DNA from: Candidatus Aminicenantota bacterium
Lineage (GTDB): Bacteria > Acidobacteriota > Aminicenantia > Aminicenantales > UBA4085
Assembly (NCBI GenBank): GCA_022866045.1
Contig: JALHTW010000320.1
Coordinates: forward strand, 1-43,048
Length of the DNA: 43,048 bases
Direction: 5' to 3'
Below the pieces are notes generated by a model. That model worked only from the letters and a program-made list of their open reading frames with translations. It made no database searches and was not told the origin of the DNA. A program made the translations under genes and the position numbers. This document shows positions 27,975 to 37,700 of this stretch, piece after piece; positions within the stretch are counted from its first letter, which is position 1, and each line of letters starts with the position of its first letter.

Positions 27975-30118
27975 GGTTTTCTGCGCCGGCTTTTCTCCTC
28001 GGCCTGCTCGCCGCGTCCTTCCAGATCTTTCTTCTCAGGGAATTTTCCGCCCAATTTTACGGCAATGAACTGACTTTTGGCCTCGTCCTCGCGGGCTGGC
28101 TTTTTTGGGGCGGGCTGGGAAGCCTGTGGGCGACCGGGCGGACCATAAAAAGGGCGGGATTGGCCCGGCTTTATCTCACCGTCCTTATCCTCGCCCCTTT
28201 GTGTTTTGCCGGGCTGAGGTTCTCCCGTCTCCTGATCGGAGTTCTCCCTGGAGAAATGACCGGCATCTTTCCCGTATCGCTCTTCGCCTTTGTTCTCACC
28301 CTGTTCCTGAACTTTCCCCTTGGCACGATCTTCGTCTTTGCGGTGAAACTCGAAGATCATCTCCCCCGCGTTTACCTCTGGGAATCCGTGGCCGCGGCGG
28401 CGGGCGGGCTCTTCGCTTATTTCGCCCTCATTCCCTTCTTTTCGAATTGGCAGGCGCTGGCTCTTCTGGGATCGGCCAGCACAGGGATGGTCCTTTTATA
28501 TTTCAAAAGGAAAAGATTGGCCCCTCTTGGCGCTCTCGCTCTGGCCGTCTATTCATTGTTTTTCATGTTCGATTTTCCCAGCCAGAAGATCTCCTGGAAA
28601 CCGTTCACTCTTGTCCGGAGCAAGGACAGTCTCTACGGCAAGCTGCAGGTCATTAAAACGGCCGAACAGGTCACCCTTTACGACAACGGGCTCCGCGTCT
28701 ATTCCTTTCCGGACCCGGCCTCGGCCGAGGAAGCCGTGCACTTTGCTCTTCTTCAAAACCCGCGGGCCGAGCGCGTTCTTCTCGTCGGAGGCGGCACTGG
28801 CGGAAGCGTGACCGAGATCCTGAAATATCCGAAGGCCGAGATCGATTATGTCGAGCTCGACCCGGAGATCATCCGGCTCTCCGAGCTTTTCCTTCCTGCC
28901 GCGGAAAAGGAAGCCCTCAAGAATTCCCGCGTGCACGTCATTTACGCGGACGGCCGCGCGTTTCTGGAAAGAAATGGTAACTCCTACGACATCATCATCC
29001 TGAACCTGCCCGAGCCGGCCACGGCCCAGATCAACCGCTTCTACACCCAAGAATTTTTTTCCGAGGTCCGCGAAAAATTAAAGGCGGAAGGCGTCTTTTC
29101 CTTCCGCCTGCCATCGGCCGAAAATTACATCAGCCCGGAGCTTCAGAATTTTCTCTCCGTCATTTATGCCACACTCCGGAAGATATTCCCGGCGGTCGAG
29201 GTCGTTCCCGGAGATTCCAACATTTTTTTGGCCTCCCGGCGTCCCCTGAACGTCAGGCTGGATTATTTCATCCAGACGCTCAGACAGATGAACCATCAAA
29301 ACAGATATATAACCCCTGAACAGCTTCCGGCGCGCCTCCATCCGCTGCGAGTCCGGGCTCTCAGGACAAAGATCGGAGAAGGTTCGAAAGCCCTGAATTC
29401 GGACCTCCATCCCATCAGTTATTTTTTCAATTCCGTCCTCTGGAGCACACAATTCAAGGGCCTGGAATCGAAGGCCCTGAAGTCCCTGGCCCGCATTCCC
29501 TCCCACTGGCTTCTGGATATCCCCCTTTTTCTGTTCATCGGGCTCCTCGTTCTCGTCAGACTCAGATCCAAAGGATCCGGGGATTCGGTCATCCCGGTCG
29601 CCGTCATGGGCCTGACGACAATGGCCGTCGAGATCATGAGCCTTATCTGGTTTCAGGCCCGCTTTGGATATGTTTACAAGAAAGTCGCCCTTCTCTTGGC
29701 CGTATTCATGATCGGGCTGGCGCTTGGAGCGTTCTTGAGCTCAAAAAGAAAAATGGCCCGCTTTTCCCAGCTTGTGCTTTTGCAGTTCGGCTTCCTCATG
29801 CTGGTCCTGGCCATGAGGATCTCGCTCGACGCGCGTCCCGCAGAATCCGTGTTGTTCGCTTTTCTCTTCTTGCTGGGATACCTGGGAGGAGATTTTTTCA
29901 TCGTGTTCAACAGCCTGTTCTTCAAAGAAAAAGCCCAAACAGGGCTCGGCTACGGATGGGACCTCCTCGGGTCCTTTCTGGCGGCCGTCGGCCTGTCCGC
30001 GGTCCTCATCCCGCTGGCCGGACTGCAAGTCCTTTTTCAATATCTCTTCCTGATGAACTCGTTCGGCCTGCTCTTTCTCGTTGTCAGGCGAAATAGTCCC
30101 CCCTCACCTCTCCTTTAG
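27932..30118 (+). CDS. Membrane-fused spermidine-synthase-like (SAM-fold) protein
   Basis: 728 aa from GTG 27932 (GGAGGGAA just upstream), overlapping the end of amrS by 43 nt. Six or so membrane helices (about 15-215) precede a Rossmann domain (about 225-445) with 'RVLLVGGGTGGSVTEILKYPKAEIDYVELDPEII' and 'HVIYADGRAFLE', then about eight further helices to the C-terminus. The domain resembles polyamine aminopropyltransferases, but the catalytic D-S-x-D-P motif reads 'ILNLPEPATAQINRFYTQEFF', so aminopropyl transfer is doubtful. The stop codon lies inside a C/G-rich repeat (30098-30134), which supplies the last residues PPSPLL. Confidence 0.85.
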   Translation: MSQLPKSGPRNLGLRFSAPAFLLGLLAASFQIFLLREFSAQFYGNELTFGLVLAGWLFWGGLGSLWATGRTIKRAGLARLYLTVLILAPLCFAGLRFSRLLIGVLPGEMTGIFPVSLFAFVLTLFLNFPLGTIFVFAVKLEDHLPRVYLWESVAAAAGGLFAYFALIPFFSNWQALALLGSASTGMVLLYFKRKRLAPLGALALAVYSLFFMFDFPSQKISWKPFTLVRSKDSLYGKLQVIKTAEQVTLYDNGLRVYSFPDPASAEEAVHFALLQNPRAERVLLVGGGTGGSVTEILKYPKAEIDYVELDPEIIRLSELFLPAAEKEALKNSRVHVIYADGRAFLERNGNSYDIIILNLPEPATAQINRFYTQEFFSEVREKLKAEGVFSFRLPSAENYISPELQNFLSVIYATLRKIFPAVEVVPGDSNIFLASRRPLNVRLDYFIQTLRQMNHQNRYITPEQLPARLHPLRVRALRTKIGEGSKALNSDLHPISYFFNSVLWSTQFKGLESKALKSLARIPSHWLLDIPLFLFIGLLVLVRLRSKGSGDSVIPVAVMGLTTMAVEIMSLIWFQARFGYVYKKVALLLAVFMIGLALGAFLSSKRKMARFSQLVLLQFGFLMLVLAMRISLDARPAESVLFAFLFLLGYLGGDFFIVFNSLFFKEKAQTGLGYGWDLLGSFLAAVGLSAVLIPLAGLQVLFQYLFLMNSFGLLFLVVRRNSPPSPLL

Positions 30119-30134
30119 AAAGAGGGGGAATGGG
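30098..30134. repeat. C/G-rich REP-like palindrome, copy B
   Basis: CCCCCCTCACCTCTCCTTT and, after AGA, AAGAGGGGGAATGGG form an imperfect palindrome related to 6006-6037 by the shared CCTTTAGAAA centre. The TAG in that centre (30116-30118) is the stop codon of the SpeE-like gene. Confidence 0.55.
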
Positions 30135-30334
30135 AAGATCTGAGAAATGTCAAATTTTCAGGAAGAAGATCGGCGGCAAGAAATTAACGCGGAGGACCCA
30201 GATCAGGAAAATGCCGGGCCTGGATTAAAGAACTTCTTGTCTCCGAAGGCTTTCCTCGGTTATGATGGAGAGAAGGTCATATTGTTCCTTGAGAGCGCCA
30301 GGACAAAACATTATCCATCATGGGAGGGATTCTA

Positions 30335-31321
30335 ATGTTTAAGCAAGAGCAGACCTTCATGGACTTTTTGCTCGAGCATCAGGAGCGCCATAAGCGCAGC
30401 TATCATTTCTTGATCCTCATGAATTCCATCCTCAACGCCGCCAAGCGCATTCAATTTTACTATTCGACCGGCGCCCTGCGGGGAGATCTCGGCCTGACGG
30501 GCTCGGTCAACATCCAGGGCGAAGATGTCCTCCATATGGACATGATCGCCAACGAGCTCGTTAAGCATTCTCTGGCCCGCTCGGGCCGCGTCGTTCATGC
30601 CGTGGGTGAGGAAGAAGAAGAGGTCATCGTGATGAACGAGGAAGGCGGGAGATATTTCGTCTATTACGATCCCATGGACGGCTCATCGAACGTCCCCCAT
30701 AACCTGCCGATCGGGTTTCTCTTCGGCGTCGCCAAGCGCAATCTCGAAGGCAAGGAAGACATGCATCTCCGCGCCGGCCGGGAATATATCGCCGCGGGGA
30801 TGTTCGTCATCCCCACCGGGACGTTCACGATCGCCCTCCACAACGCCGGCTGCTGGCGCTTTCACCTCGACGAAACCTTTAATTACGTCAAACCGACGAA
30901 CATGGTCCTGCCCGACAGCAGAAAAACATGGGAGCTCTCCTTCAACTCGGCCAACCGGGGGACCTATGCCCTGCCCATCCAGAAGTGGATCGCGGAAAAC
31001 GAGAGAAAATACGCTTTTCGCTATTTGGGCGCCCTGGCTGGCGATTTCCACCGCATCCTGACCAATGGCGGGCTTTTCATGTACCCGGCCATCATCAACC
31101 ATCCTGATCCCAAAAAGAACAGACCCCAGGGAAAGCTCAGGCTGATGTATGAGGCCGCGGTGGTGTCCTTCATGTGCCGCGAGGCGGGCGGCCACGCCGT
31201 GGACGAAGACGGGACCCCGATTCTCGACATTGTTCCCCAAAAGCCTCATCAGCGCACGGCGCTTTATGTGGGCTCCAAACCGTTGGTCGATGAGATCGGC
31301 AAAATCTTGAGGGAAAAATAG
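30335..31321 (+). CDS. fbp: Class 1 fructose-1,6-bisphosphatase
   Basis: 328 aa from ATG 30335 (GGAGGG 7 nt before); the track's GTG-type start five codons earlier overlaps the RBS. It dephosphorylates fructose-1,6-bisphosphate in gluconeogenesis. Metal and substrate motifs are present: 'GEEEEEVIVM', 'YFVYYDPMDGSSNVPHNLPIGFLFGV' (D-P-x-D-G-S-S-N), 'RYLGALAGDFHRILTNGGLFMYP', 'GKLRLMYEAAVVSFMCREAGGHAVD' (K-L-R-x2-Y-E). No regulatory AMP-site judgement is possible by eye. It stands alone between the SpeE-like gene and the kinase. The 216 bp upstream hold only a weak TTGTCT-18-TATGAT match. Confidence 0.95.
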   Translation: MFKQEQTFMDFLLEHQERHKRSYHFLILMNSILNAAKRIQFYYSTGALRGDLGLTGSVNIQGEDVLHMDMIANELVKHSLARSGRVVHAVGEEEEEVIVMNEEGGRYFVYYDPMDGSSNVPHNLPIGFLFGVAKRNLEGKEDMHLRAGREYIAAGMFVIPTGTFTIALHNAGCWRFHLDETFNYVKPTNMVLPDSRKTWELSFNSANRGTYALPIQKWIAENERKYAFRYLGALAGDFHRILTNGGLFMYPAIINHPDPKKNRPQGKLRLMYEAAVVSFMCREAGGHAVDEDGTPILDIVPQKPHQRTALYVGSKPLVDEIGKILREK

Positions 31322-31440
31322 ACATATAAACCCGGGTCCAAAGCTCCAAGCCTGCCAAAAACGAGGTCGGACAGCCGTCGGCGGTCCTATCCATGAAAAT
31401 CCGGGAGGCGAACCTTATTCTTCAACCGTTTAATCTCAAT

Positions 31441-31469
31441 TTGACTCTAAAGAAATTAGCGCTTATGAT
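31441..31469 (+). promoter_or_regulatory. Sigma70-type promoter for the Ser/Thr kinase gene
   Basis: TTGACT (31441-31446), 17-bp spacer, TATGAT (31464-31469), 33 nt before ATG 31503. Confidence 0.65.
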
Positions 31470-31502
31470 GACTTCGCTTTAGCATTTAAGAGGGACCTAG
31501 GA

Positions 31503-34028
31503 ATGAAATGCCCGAAATGCCAATCCGATAATCCCCAAACAAGCCGGTATTGCGCAGAGTGCGGGACTTCTCTGACCCCCCCTCCAGACCAGGCATCCCA
31601 AATCCGGACGCAAACACTCGTTCCCTCGTTTGAGCCTTTTTCAACGGGAACGCTGTTCGCCGGCCGCTACCAAATCATTGAAGAGCTCGGCCATGGCGGC
31701 ATGGGCAAGGTCTATAAAGCCTTCGACATAAAGATCCAGGAAAAGATCGCCGTCAAGATCATCCGACCGGATATCGCCAGCGATCAAAAGACGATCACCC
31801 GCTTCCGGAACGAGCTCAAGCTGGCCCGCCAGATCACCCACCGGAATATCTGCCGGATGCACGATCTGGGAGAAGACCAGGGCACCCATTTCATCACAAT
31901 GGAGTACGTCGCAGGAGAGAGCCTAAAAAATATTATCCGCATGACCGGGCCCCTGACCATCGGAACCGCCCTGGATTACGGCCGGCAGATCTGCGACGGT
32001 CTGGCTGAAGCGCACAGGCTGGGCGTCATCCACAGGGACCTCAAGCCCCAAAACATCTTGATCGATGAATCGGGAACGGCCAAGATCATGGATTTCGGCA
32101 TTGCCCGATCTCTGGAAGCCGGCAGTTTGACCGGCGAAGGAATGATGGTCGGGACACCCGAGTACATGTCGCCAGAGCAGGTCGAGGGCAAAACGGCTGA
32201 CCAGCGCACGGACATCTATGCCCTCGGCGTTATCCTGTATGAAATGGTCACGGGGAAACGTCCGTTTTCCGGTGATACGCCGATCAGCGTGGCCCTGAAG
32301 CACAAATCGGAGATCCCGCGGCCTCCGCTGGAATTGAACGCCCAAATGCCCGGCGAGCTGAATACACTCATTCTGAAGTGTCTGGAGAAAGACAAGGATA
32401 AAAGGTATCAGAGCGCCACGGAACTCCAGACGGAATTGAACAAGCTGGCGGAGATTCAGCCTCTGGCAGCGATAACGGATGGATCGAAAAGGATCACGGG
32501 AAGAGCGGGCTTCAAACGGTCCAAATGGATCCCGGCCCTGGGCATTCTGTTCGCCCTCATCGCGATCGCCGGGGCCTCCTATCGCCTCCTTAATAAAAAG
32601 AACATCGCTCTTGTACTGCTTCCTTTAGAGGACAAGAGCCCTGAACAAAACCAAGGCATCTTCTGTGAAGGCATGACGGACAACATCCGGGCCAAGCTAT
32701 GGGGCCTCGGCGAGGTGAAAATCATTTCCAAAATTTCCTCGGATCAATTACGGGAAAAGAACATGGAGCTCAAAGAAATCGGCCGGATGCTCAACGTCCA
32801 AAAAATCCTATCCGGGACTTTGCAGGCCGGAAAAGAGGCGATGTGGATCAACATGAACCTGGACGATGCCCAAAGCGGGTTTAGCGTATGGACTAACCGT
32901 TATGAAGTCGGCAAGGACAATGATTTTCGCCTCCAGGATCAAATCGTGAATGATATCGCCGGAAAACTGGGAGTCCGCTGGACGAAAGGCTCGATCCAAA
33001 ACTTCAAAAAAAGAGAGCCGGGCAATCTCGAAGCCTATAAATACTTGCGTTTGGGAAAACACTTTGAAGGGCTCTACAGAAAATCCAACAAAGACGAGGA
33101 TTTCGGGGAATCTCTCAAGAACTATCGCCAGGCCCTGGCCGTTGAGCCAAATTATGCCGAGGCCTATTGGGGACTGGGCATGCTCTATGAAGCCCGGTAT
33201 GTGAGAAATGACCGGATCGATGACCTGACCGAAATGCTGAACTCTTACAAGATGGCTTATGACGCGGACCCGTTATTGGCGGAAGCCCATATCGGGATGG
33301 CCCTCGCCTATTTCTACAAAGAAGAATTTGATCAGGCTTTTAACAGCTTGAGAATGGCGGTCAGAATCGATCCTGAAAATCCCATCGTCAACGACGGCGC
33401 GGGCTCACTTTTCCGGAGCATCGGTCTTTTCGAGAACGCGATCAAATATTTCTCCAAGTTGGCCGATCTCGACCCCCTATCCTCTTCCGCCTACTTCAAA
33501 CTGGCCATTTGTCACTCTTATATCGGTCATTATGATAAATCCTCGCAAATCCTGAGCCGGGCCTTAGTCCTCCTGGCGGACGATTTCAACCTCCATCTAC
33601 TCCTGGGGCGGCAATATTTAATGATGAACAAATATAATGAGGCCGCCAAGGAGATCGCCATATCCGAAAAATTGGCCTCCGCCTCTCATTTAGCCCCACA
33701 GACTCTGCTCCGTCATCAGATCTGGATATCGGCCGCCAGAGGCGAAAAAGAAAAAGCCTTGGCCAGGATCAAGGAGGTCGACCGGCCCTATCTCTACGAG
33801 ATCACCAACGCCTACTGTCTTCTCGGCATGAAAGACGAAGCGATCCAGAACATTTATGAGGGGATTGAAAAGGGATACCACGAAGTCAAAGAGGAAATGT
33901 ATGTCTATCCCTATCTCACAAGCAATCCCTTATTCGACGTCCTCGGTGACGACCCGCGGTTCAAGGAAATTCTCGCCCAGGCGAAAAAGAATTACGAGGA
34001 AAAGGTTAAAAAATACGGCAGCTTATGA
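31503..34028 (+). CDS. Zn-ribbon/Hanks-type Ser/Thr protein kinase with TolB-like and TPR domains
   Basis: 841 aa. Order: zinc ribbon (C3, C6, C17, C20); kinase domain about 55-320 with the Gly loop 'GHGGMG', VAIK-type Lys 'AVKII' (about 85), 'HRDLKPQN' (Asp about 179), 'DFG' (197-199) and 'GTPEYMSPEQ'; one membrane helix (about 343-365); an extracytoplasmic TolB/FlgO-like domain ('IALVLLPLEDKSPEQNQGIFCEGMTDNIRAKL...ILSGTLQ'); then TPR repeats to the end. The active-site residues are complete, so it should be an active transmembrane kinase with a periplasmic sensor or scaffold. It has its own promoter. Substrates unknown. Confidence 0.93.
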   Translation: MKCPKCQSDNPQTSRYCAECGTSLTPPPDQASQIRTQTLVPSFEPFSTGTLFAGRYQIIEELGHGGMGKVYKAFDIKIQEKIAVKIIRPDIASDQKTITRFRNELKLARQITHRNICRMHDLGEDQGTHFITMEYVAGESLKNIIRMTGPLTIGTALDYGRQICDGLAEAHRLGVIHRDLKPQNILIDESGTAKIMDFGIARSLEAGSLTGEGMMVGTPEYMSPEQVEGKTADQRTDIYALGVILYEMVTGKRPFSGDTPISVALKHKSEIPRPPLELNAQMPGELNTLILKCLEKDKDKRYQSATELQTELNKLAEIQPLAAITDGSKRITGRAGFKRSKWIPALGILFALIAIAGASYRLLNKKNIALVLLPLEDKSPEQNQGIFCEGMTDNIRAKLWGLGEVKIISKISSDQLREKNMELKEIGRMLNVQKILSGTLQAGKEAMWINMNLDDAQSGFSVWTNRYEVGKDNDFRLQDQIVNDIAGKLGVRWTKGSIQNFKKREPGNLEAYKYLRLGKHFEGLYRKSNKDEDFGESLKNYRQALAVEPNYAEAYWGLGMLYEARYVRNDRIDDLTEMLNSYKMAYDADPLLAEAHIGMALAYFYKEEFDQAFNSLRMAVRIDPENPIVNDGAGSLFRSIGLFENAIKYFSKLADLDPLSSSAYFKLAICHSYIGHYDKSSQILSRALVLLADDFNLHLLLGRQYLMMNKYNEAAKEIAISEKLASASHLAPQTLLRHQIWISAARGEKEKALARIKEVDRPYLYEITNAYCLLGMKDEAIQNIYEGIEKGYHEVKEEMYVYPYLTSNPLFDVLGDDPRFKEILAQAKKNYEEKVKKYGSL

Positions 34029-34124
34029 TCGATGGGAGTATGGGCTATGGCCTTGACTCTTTTCCCCTTATCTGATAGAGATGAAGGCATAAAGCATATC
34101 AAGCCTGGGAGGGAAACACGGCGG

Positions 34125-34142
34125 ATTCCACTCGAGTGGAAT
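34125..34142. terminator. Perfect 18-bp palindrome after the kinase gene
   Basis: ATTCCACTC/GAGTGGAAT is a perfect palindrome followed by TCGTTGTTTCTATTT. It is a plausible intrinsic terminator or a binding site between the kinase gene and the NTF2-like gene. Confidence 0.4.
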
Positions 34143-34193
34143 TCGTTGTTTCTATTTAAATTATAAATTTCGTTTAAGGAGGGAGGTTAAGCT

Positions 34194-34736
34194 ATGAAGA
34201 GTCCGTTGGTTAGTCCTGTGAGGACTATGGCGTTTCTATTTCTGTTTATTTGGATTTCATGTGGGGCCGGATCTGAGCCGGCGATAAGTCAGGTGACTGG
34301 TCCGCAACCGAAAATCACGGATTTTCAGAAATTCTATGATGATCTCGCGGCTAAAATCGAAAATGGAGATTGGGATGGAATCAAAAATTTATACAAGGAT
34401 TCCTCAAAGTTGAATCACAAGAGCCGGAATGAGATCTCTCACGGCCCGGACGCCATCGCGAAATTCTGGCAAAAACAAAAAGAAGAACAGGGATTGAGAA
34501 AGCCGAAATGGACGATCAAAGAATTGATTTTCTTTGAAACCGACATGAAGGTCAGGCACACCTCCATCTTCAAGCCGCACGAGTATGTCCAGTTCTGTGT
34601 CCTCAAAGGCACGTTTGAATATGAAAAACTCAAAGATGGAAATATTGAGCTGGATCCTGACGATTTTGAGGGTCTATTTGGCCATTGGGATGTTTGCCCC
34701 TGGTTTCCCGAATCCGAGAACTACCTCGGCCTATAA
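34194..34736 (+). CDS. Small secreted NTF2/SnoaL-like protein
   Basis: 180 aa with AGGAGGGAGG upstream of ATG 34194. The N-terminus is a signal sequence, 'VRTMAFLFLFIWISCGAGSEP', possibly a lipoprotein (I-S-C-G), although Trp at -3 is unusual. The mature part, 'ITDFQKFYDDLAAKIENGDWDGIKNLYKDSSKLNHKSRNEISHGPDAIAKFWQKQKEEQG', matches the helix-then-'F/GxxAIxxFWxxxxxxG' pattern of DUF4440/SnoaL proteins of the NTF2-like superfamily. The rest is less typical. It is richer in A/T than its neighbours, which could hint at transfer. Function unknown. Confidence 0.65.
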   Translation: MKSPLVSPVRTMAFLFLFIWISCGAGSEPAISQVTGPQPKITDFQKFYDDLAAKIENGDWDGIKNLYKDSSKLNHKSRNEISHGPDAIAKFWQKQKEEQGLRKPKWTIKELIFFETDMKVRHTSIFKPHEYVQFCVLKGTFEYEKLKDGNIELDPDDFEGLFGHWDVCPWFPESENYLGL

Positions 34737-34764
34737 AAAAGCGAATTAGCAACGAGGCCCGATC

Positions 34765-34796
34765 TATCCCTTGTCTTGAGAGGGGTGATTTTTTTC
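34765..34796 (+). terminator. Possible intrinsic terminator after the NTF2-like gene
   Basis: A weak stem (CCCT/AGGG around TTGTCTTGAG) is followed by a run of seven T on the + strand, just before the convergent RND gene stop. Confidence 0.35.
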
Positions 34797-37700
34797 TAAT
34801 TTTCCGCTTTTTTCCTTCTCAGCTTTAAGACGATATCGTCCAGGATCGAATACACGACCGGGACGACGACCAGCGTCAGGACCGTCGAGCTGATCAGGCC
34901 GCCGATGATCGTGTAGCCGATCCCCGCCCGGAAGCTCGAACTCGTCCCGAACCCCGCCGCGACCGGGATCATGGCCAGGATCATGGCCAGCGTGGTCATG
35001 AGGATGGGCCGCAGCCGCGTCGAGCCGGCCTCGATGATGGCCTCGAACCGCTTCAATCCTCTCTTCCGGAGCGTATTTGTGTAGTCGACGAGCAGGATCG
35101 AGTTCTTAGTCACCAGCCCCATCAGCATGATCAAACCGATAAAAGCGACCATGTCGAAGAGCTTGTTCGCGAGCAGGAGCCCGAGCACTGCGCCGATGAT
35201 CGAAAGCGGAAGAGCGAGCATGATGACGAACGGCTGGACGAAGGATCCGAATTGGGAAGCTAAGACCATATAGACGAACACGACGGCCAGGCCCAGGGCA
35301 AGGAAAAAAGAAGCGAACATCCTTTGGTTCTGTTCGACCTGCCCTCCGAACTCATAGGTGATCCCCTTGGGAAACGGAATGGCGGAAAGGGCGGCATTGA
35401 CTTTCTGAGTGATCTCATTGAGAGCTCGGCCTCTGAGAATATTGGCCCCGATGACGATCTGCCGTGTCCGGTTGGCCCGCTTGATCTGGGTCGGCCCGTT
35501 GACGGTCTGGAGGCTGGCAACCTGATCCAAGGTGATGGAACTGCCCTTCATCGTGGGCAGATAAACCCGGCTGAGTCTTTCCAGGTTGAAGCGGACATCC
35601 TCTGAGGCGCGGACCCGGATGTCGACGAGCTTCTCAGCCTCGCGGTATCTGGATGCGATGTCGCCATCCACAAACGACCGCATAAGGGAGGCGATCTGAG
35701 CGGTGCCAGTCCCGAGCCGGGAGGCACGGTCGCGGTCGATCCGAATCTGGAACTCGGGCTTGGGAGGCCGGAGGTCGCTGTTAACGTCGACCAGCCCGTT
35801 GATGTTCTGAAGGGCAAGCTTGACGTCCTCGCTGGCGGCGGTCAGGCCGGCGAGGTCCGTCCCTTTCAGATTGATCTGAATGGGGAGCTGCTGCATGGAG
35901 GCGAACGCCGCTCCTCCCATCGAAACAGACTCCTGGAACGTGATGGCGGCGCCCGGAATGTCCTCCACAAGGGGACGCAATCTGTCCTGGTACCCCCGGG
36001 CCTCTTTCGTCCGAATTTTCAGTTTCACATTGATGGAGGCCACATCGGAGGAGCCGTCGGTCGAGCCCACGACCGTAGCTATATCCCCGATCTCGGGCTG
36101 CTCGTTCAGGATCTTTTCGATCGACCTGACGATCTTGTCGGTCTGCTCGAGCGAGCTGCCCGAAGCGGTCTGGATCTGCAAATTGAATTCCGGACGCTCC
36201 CCGTGAGGGGTTCCGCCCGTCCCGACGACGGTGAAGAGGTAGGCGCTCAGCAGGAAAACGGCCGTTGTGGCGGCGACCATGGTTTTCCGGTGCTTCAGGG
36301 CCCAGCGCAGCAGAGGCCGGTAGTTGTTGCCCAGCTTTTCGTAGATCTTAGACACCAGGTTCTGAAAACGCGACGACAGCGTCTTCTTGTGGCTTTTCTC
36401 GACTTTTTTGAAGAAATGGGCCGAGAGCATCGGGGCGAACGTGAATGCCTAGAACAACGAGATCATGACCGCGGCCGCGACCGTCACGCCGAACTGGCGG
36501 AAGAATTTTCCGGCGATGCCGGTGGTGAAGGCGACCGGAAGAAAGACAGCGACGATCGTCAGGGTCGTGGCCGTGACGGCCAGGCCCACTTCGGACGTCC
36601 CGTCGCTCGCCGCATTTCGCGGGTCCTGCCCCAGCTTTTCCATGTGCCGGAAGATGTTCTCGCGGACGACGATGGCGTCATCGATCAAGAGGCCGACCGA
36701 GAGGCTCAGCGCGAGCAGGGTAATGATGTTCACCGTGTAGCCGAGCGCGCTCATGACGGCGAAAGTGGCGATGATGCAGACGGGCAACCCGGCCACGGTG
36801 ATGAGCGTGTTGCGGAGGTCGCCGAAGGAGAACAGGACGACGAGCCCGGCGAACAGGATGCCCAGGATCAAGCTCCGGATCACCTCGTCGCGGGAGTCCT
36901 TGATCATCAAAGATGAGTCTGTGGCCGTGCGGACGTCCAGGTCGGGATTAGCCGCCCTGATGCCGGCGATCATTCTATTCACCTGATCTGCGACTTTGAC
37001 CGTGTTGGTCCCCGACTGCTTCTGGACGATGAGCGAGACGCATTCCTGACCGTTGATCCGGGAGATCGTCCTTTTGGTCTTAAAGGCGTCCTTGACGATG
37101 GCGATGTCTTTCAAATAGACCGATTGGCCGCCGACGTTGGCCACGACGATGTCCTGCATCTCCCGAAGGCTCGTGAACTCGGCCTTGGTCCGGATCAGGA
37201 AATCCTGGGATTTCTCCGTCACCCGGCCGGCCGGCAGGTTCAGGTTCTCGCCCCGTATGGCCTGGGTGACCTGAGCGATGGAGATTCCCTGGGCATTCAT
37301 TTTATCCAGGTCAACTTCGACCTGGATCTCCCGCTCCAGTCCTCCGATGAGGTCGACGGAGCCGACCCCGTCCACCTGCTGGATCTGGGTTTTGATCTTA
37401 TCATCGACAAAGGAGCGGACTTCGGGAAGGCTCATCTTGCCGCTCTTGCTCAGGATGGCGAAGGAGATGATGGGGGACGCCGAAGGATCGAACTTGTTGA
37501 TGATGGGTTCGATGATTTCCCGGGGAAGGGTGTTCCGGATCGCGGCGACCTTTTCCCGGACCTCGGTGGCGGCCAGCTGAGCGTCCTTCTCCAGGACGAA
37601 CGAGACCAGGATGACCGAGACCCCTTCGGCCGAAGTCGAGTTGATTTTATCGACGCCATTGATGGTGCTGAGGACGTCCTCGATCGGCTTGCTGACCTGG

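Noticed and set aside
27932-30118. Calling this gene spermidine synthase (speE)
   Set aside because: The aminopropyltransferase catalytic motif is altered and the domain is embedded between membrane blocks.
30147-30335. 62-aa ORF between the SpeE-like gene and fbp
   Set aside because: No Shine-Dalgarno, no recognisable family, overlaps the fbp RBS and start, and includes a weak promoter-like sequence. Possible but unsupported.
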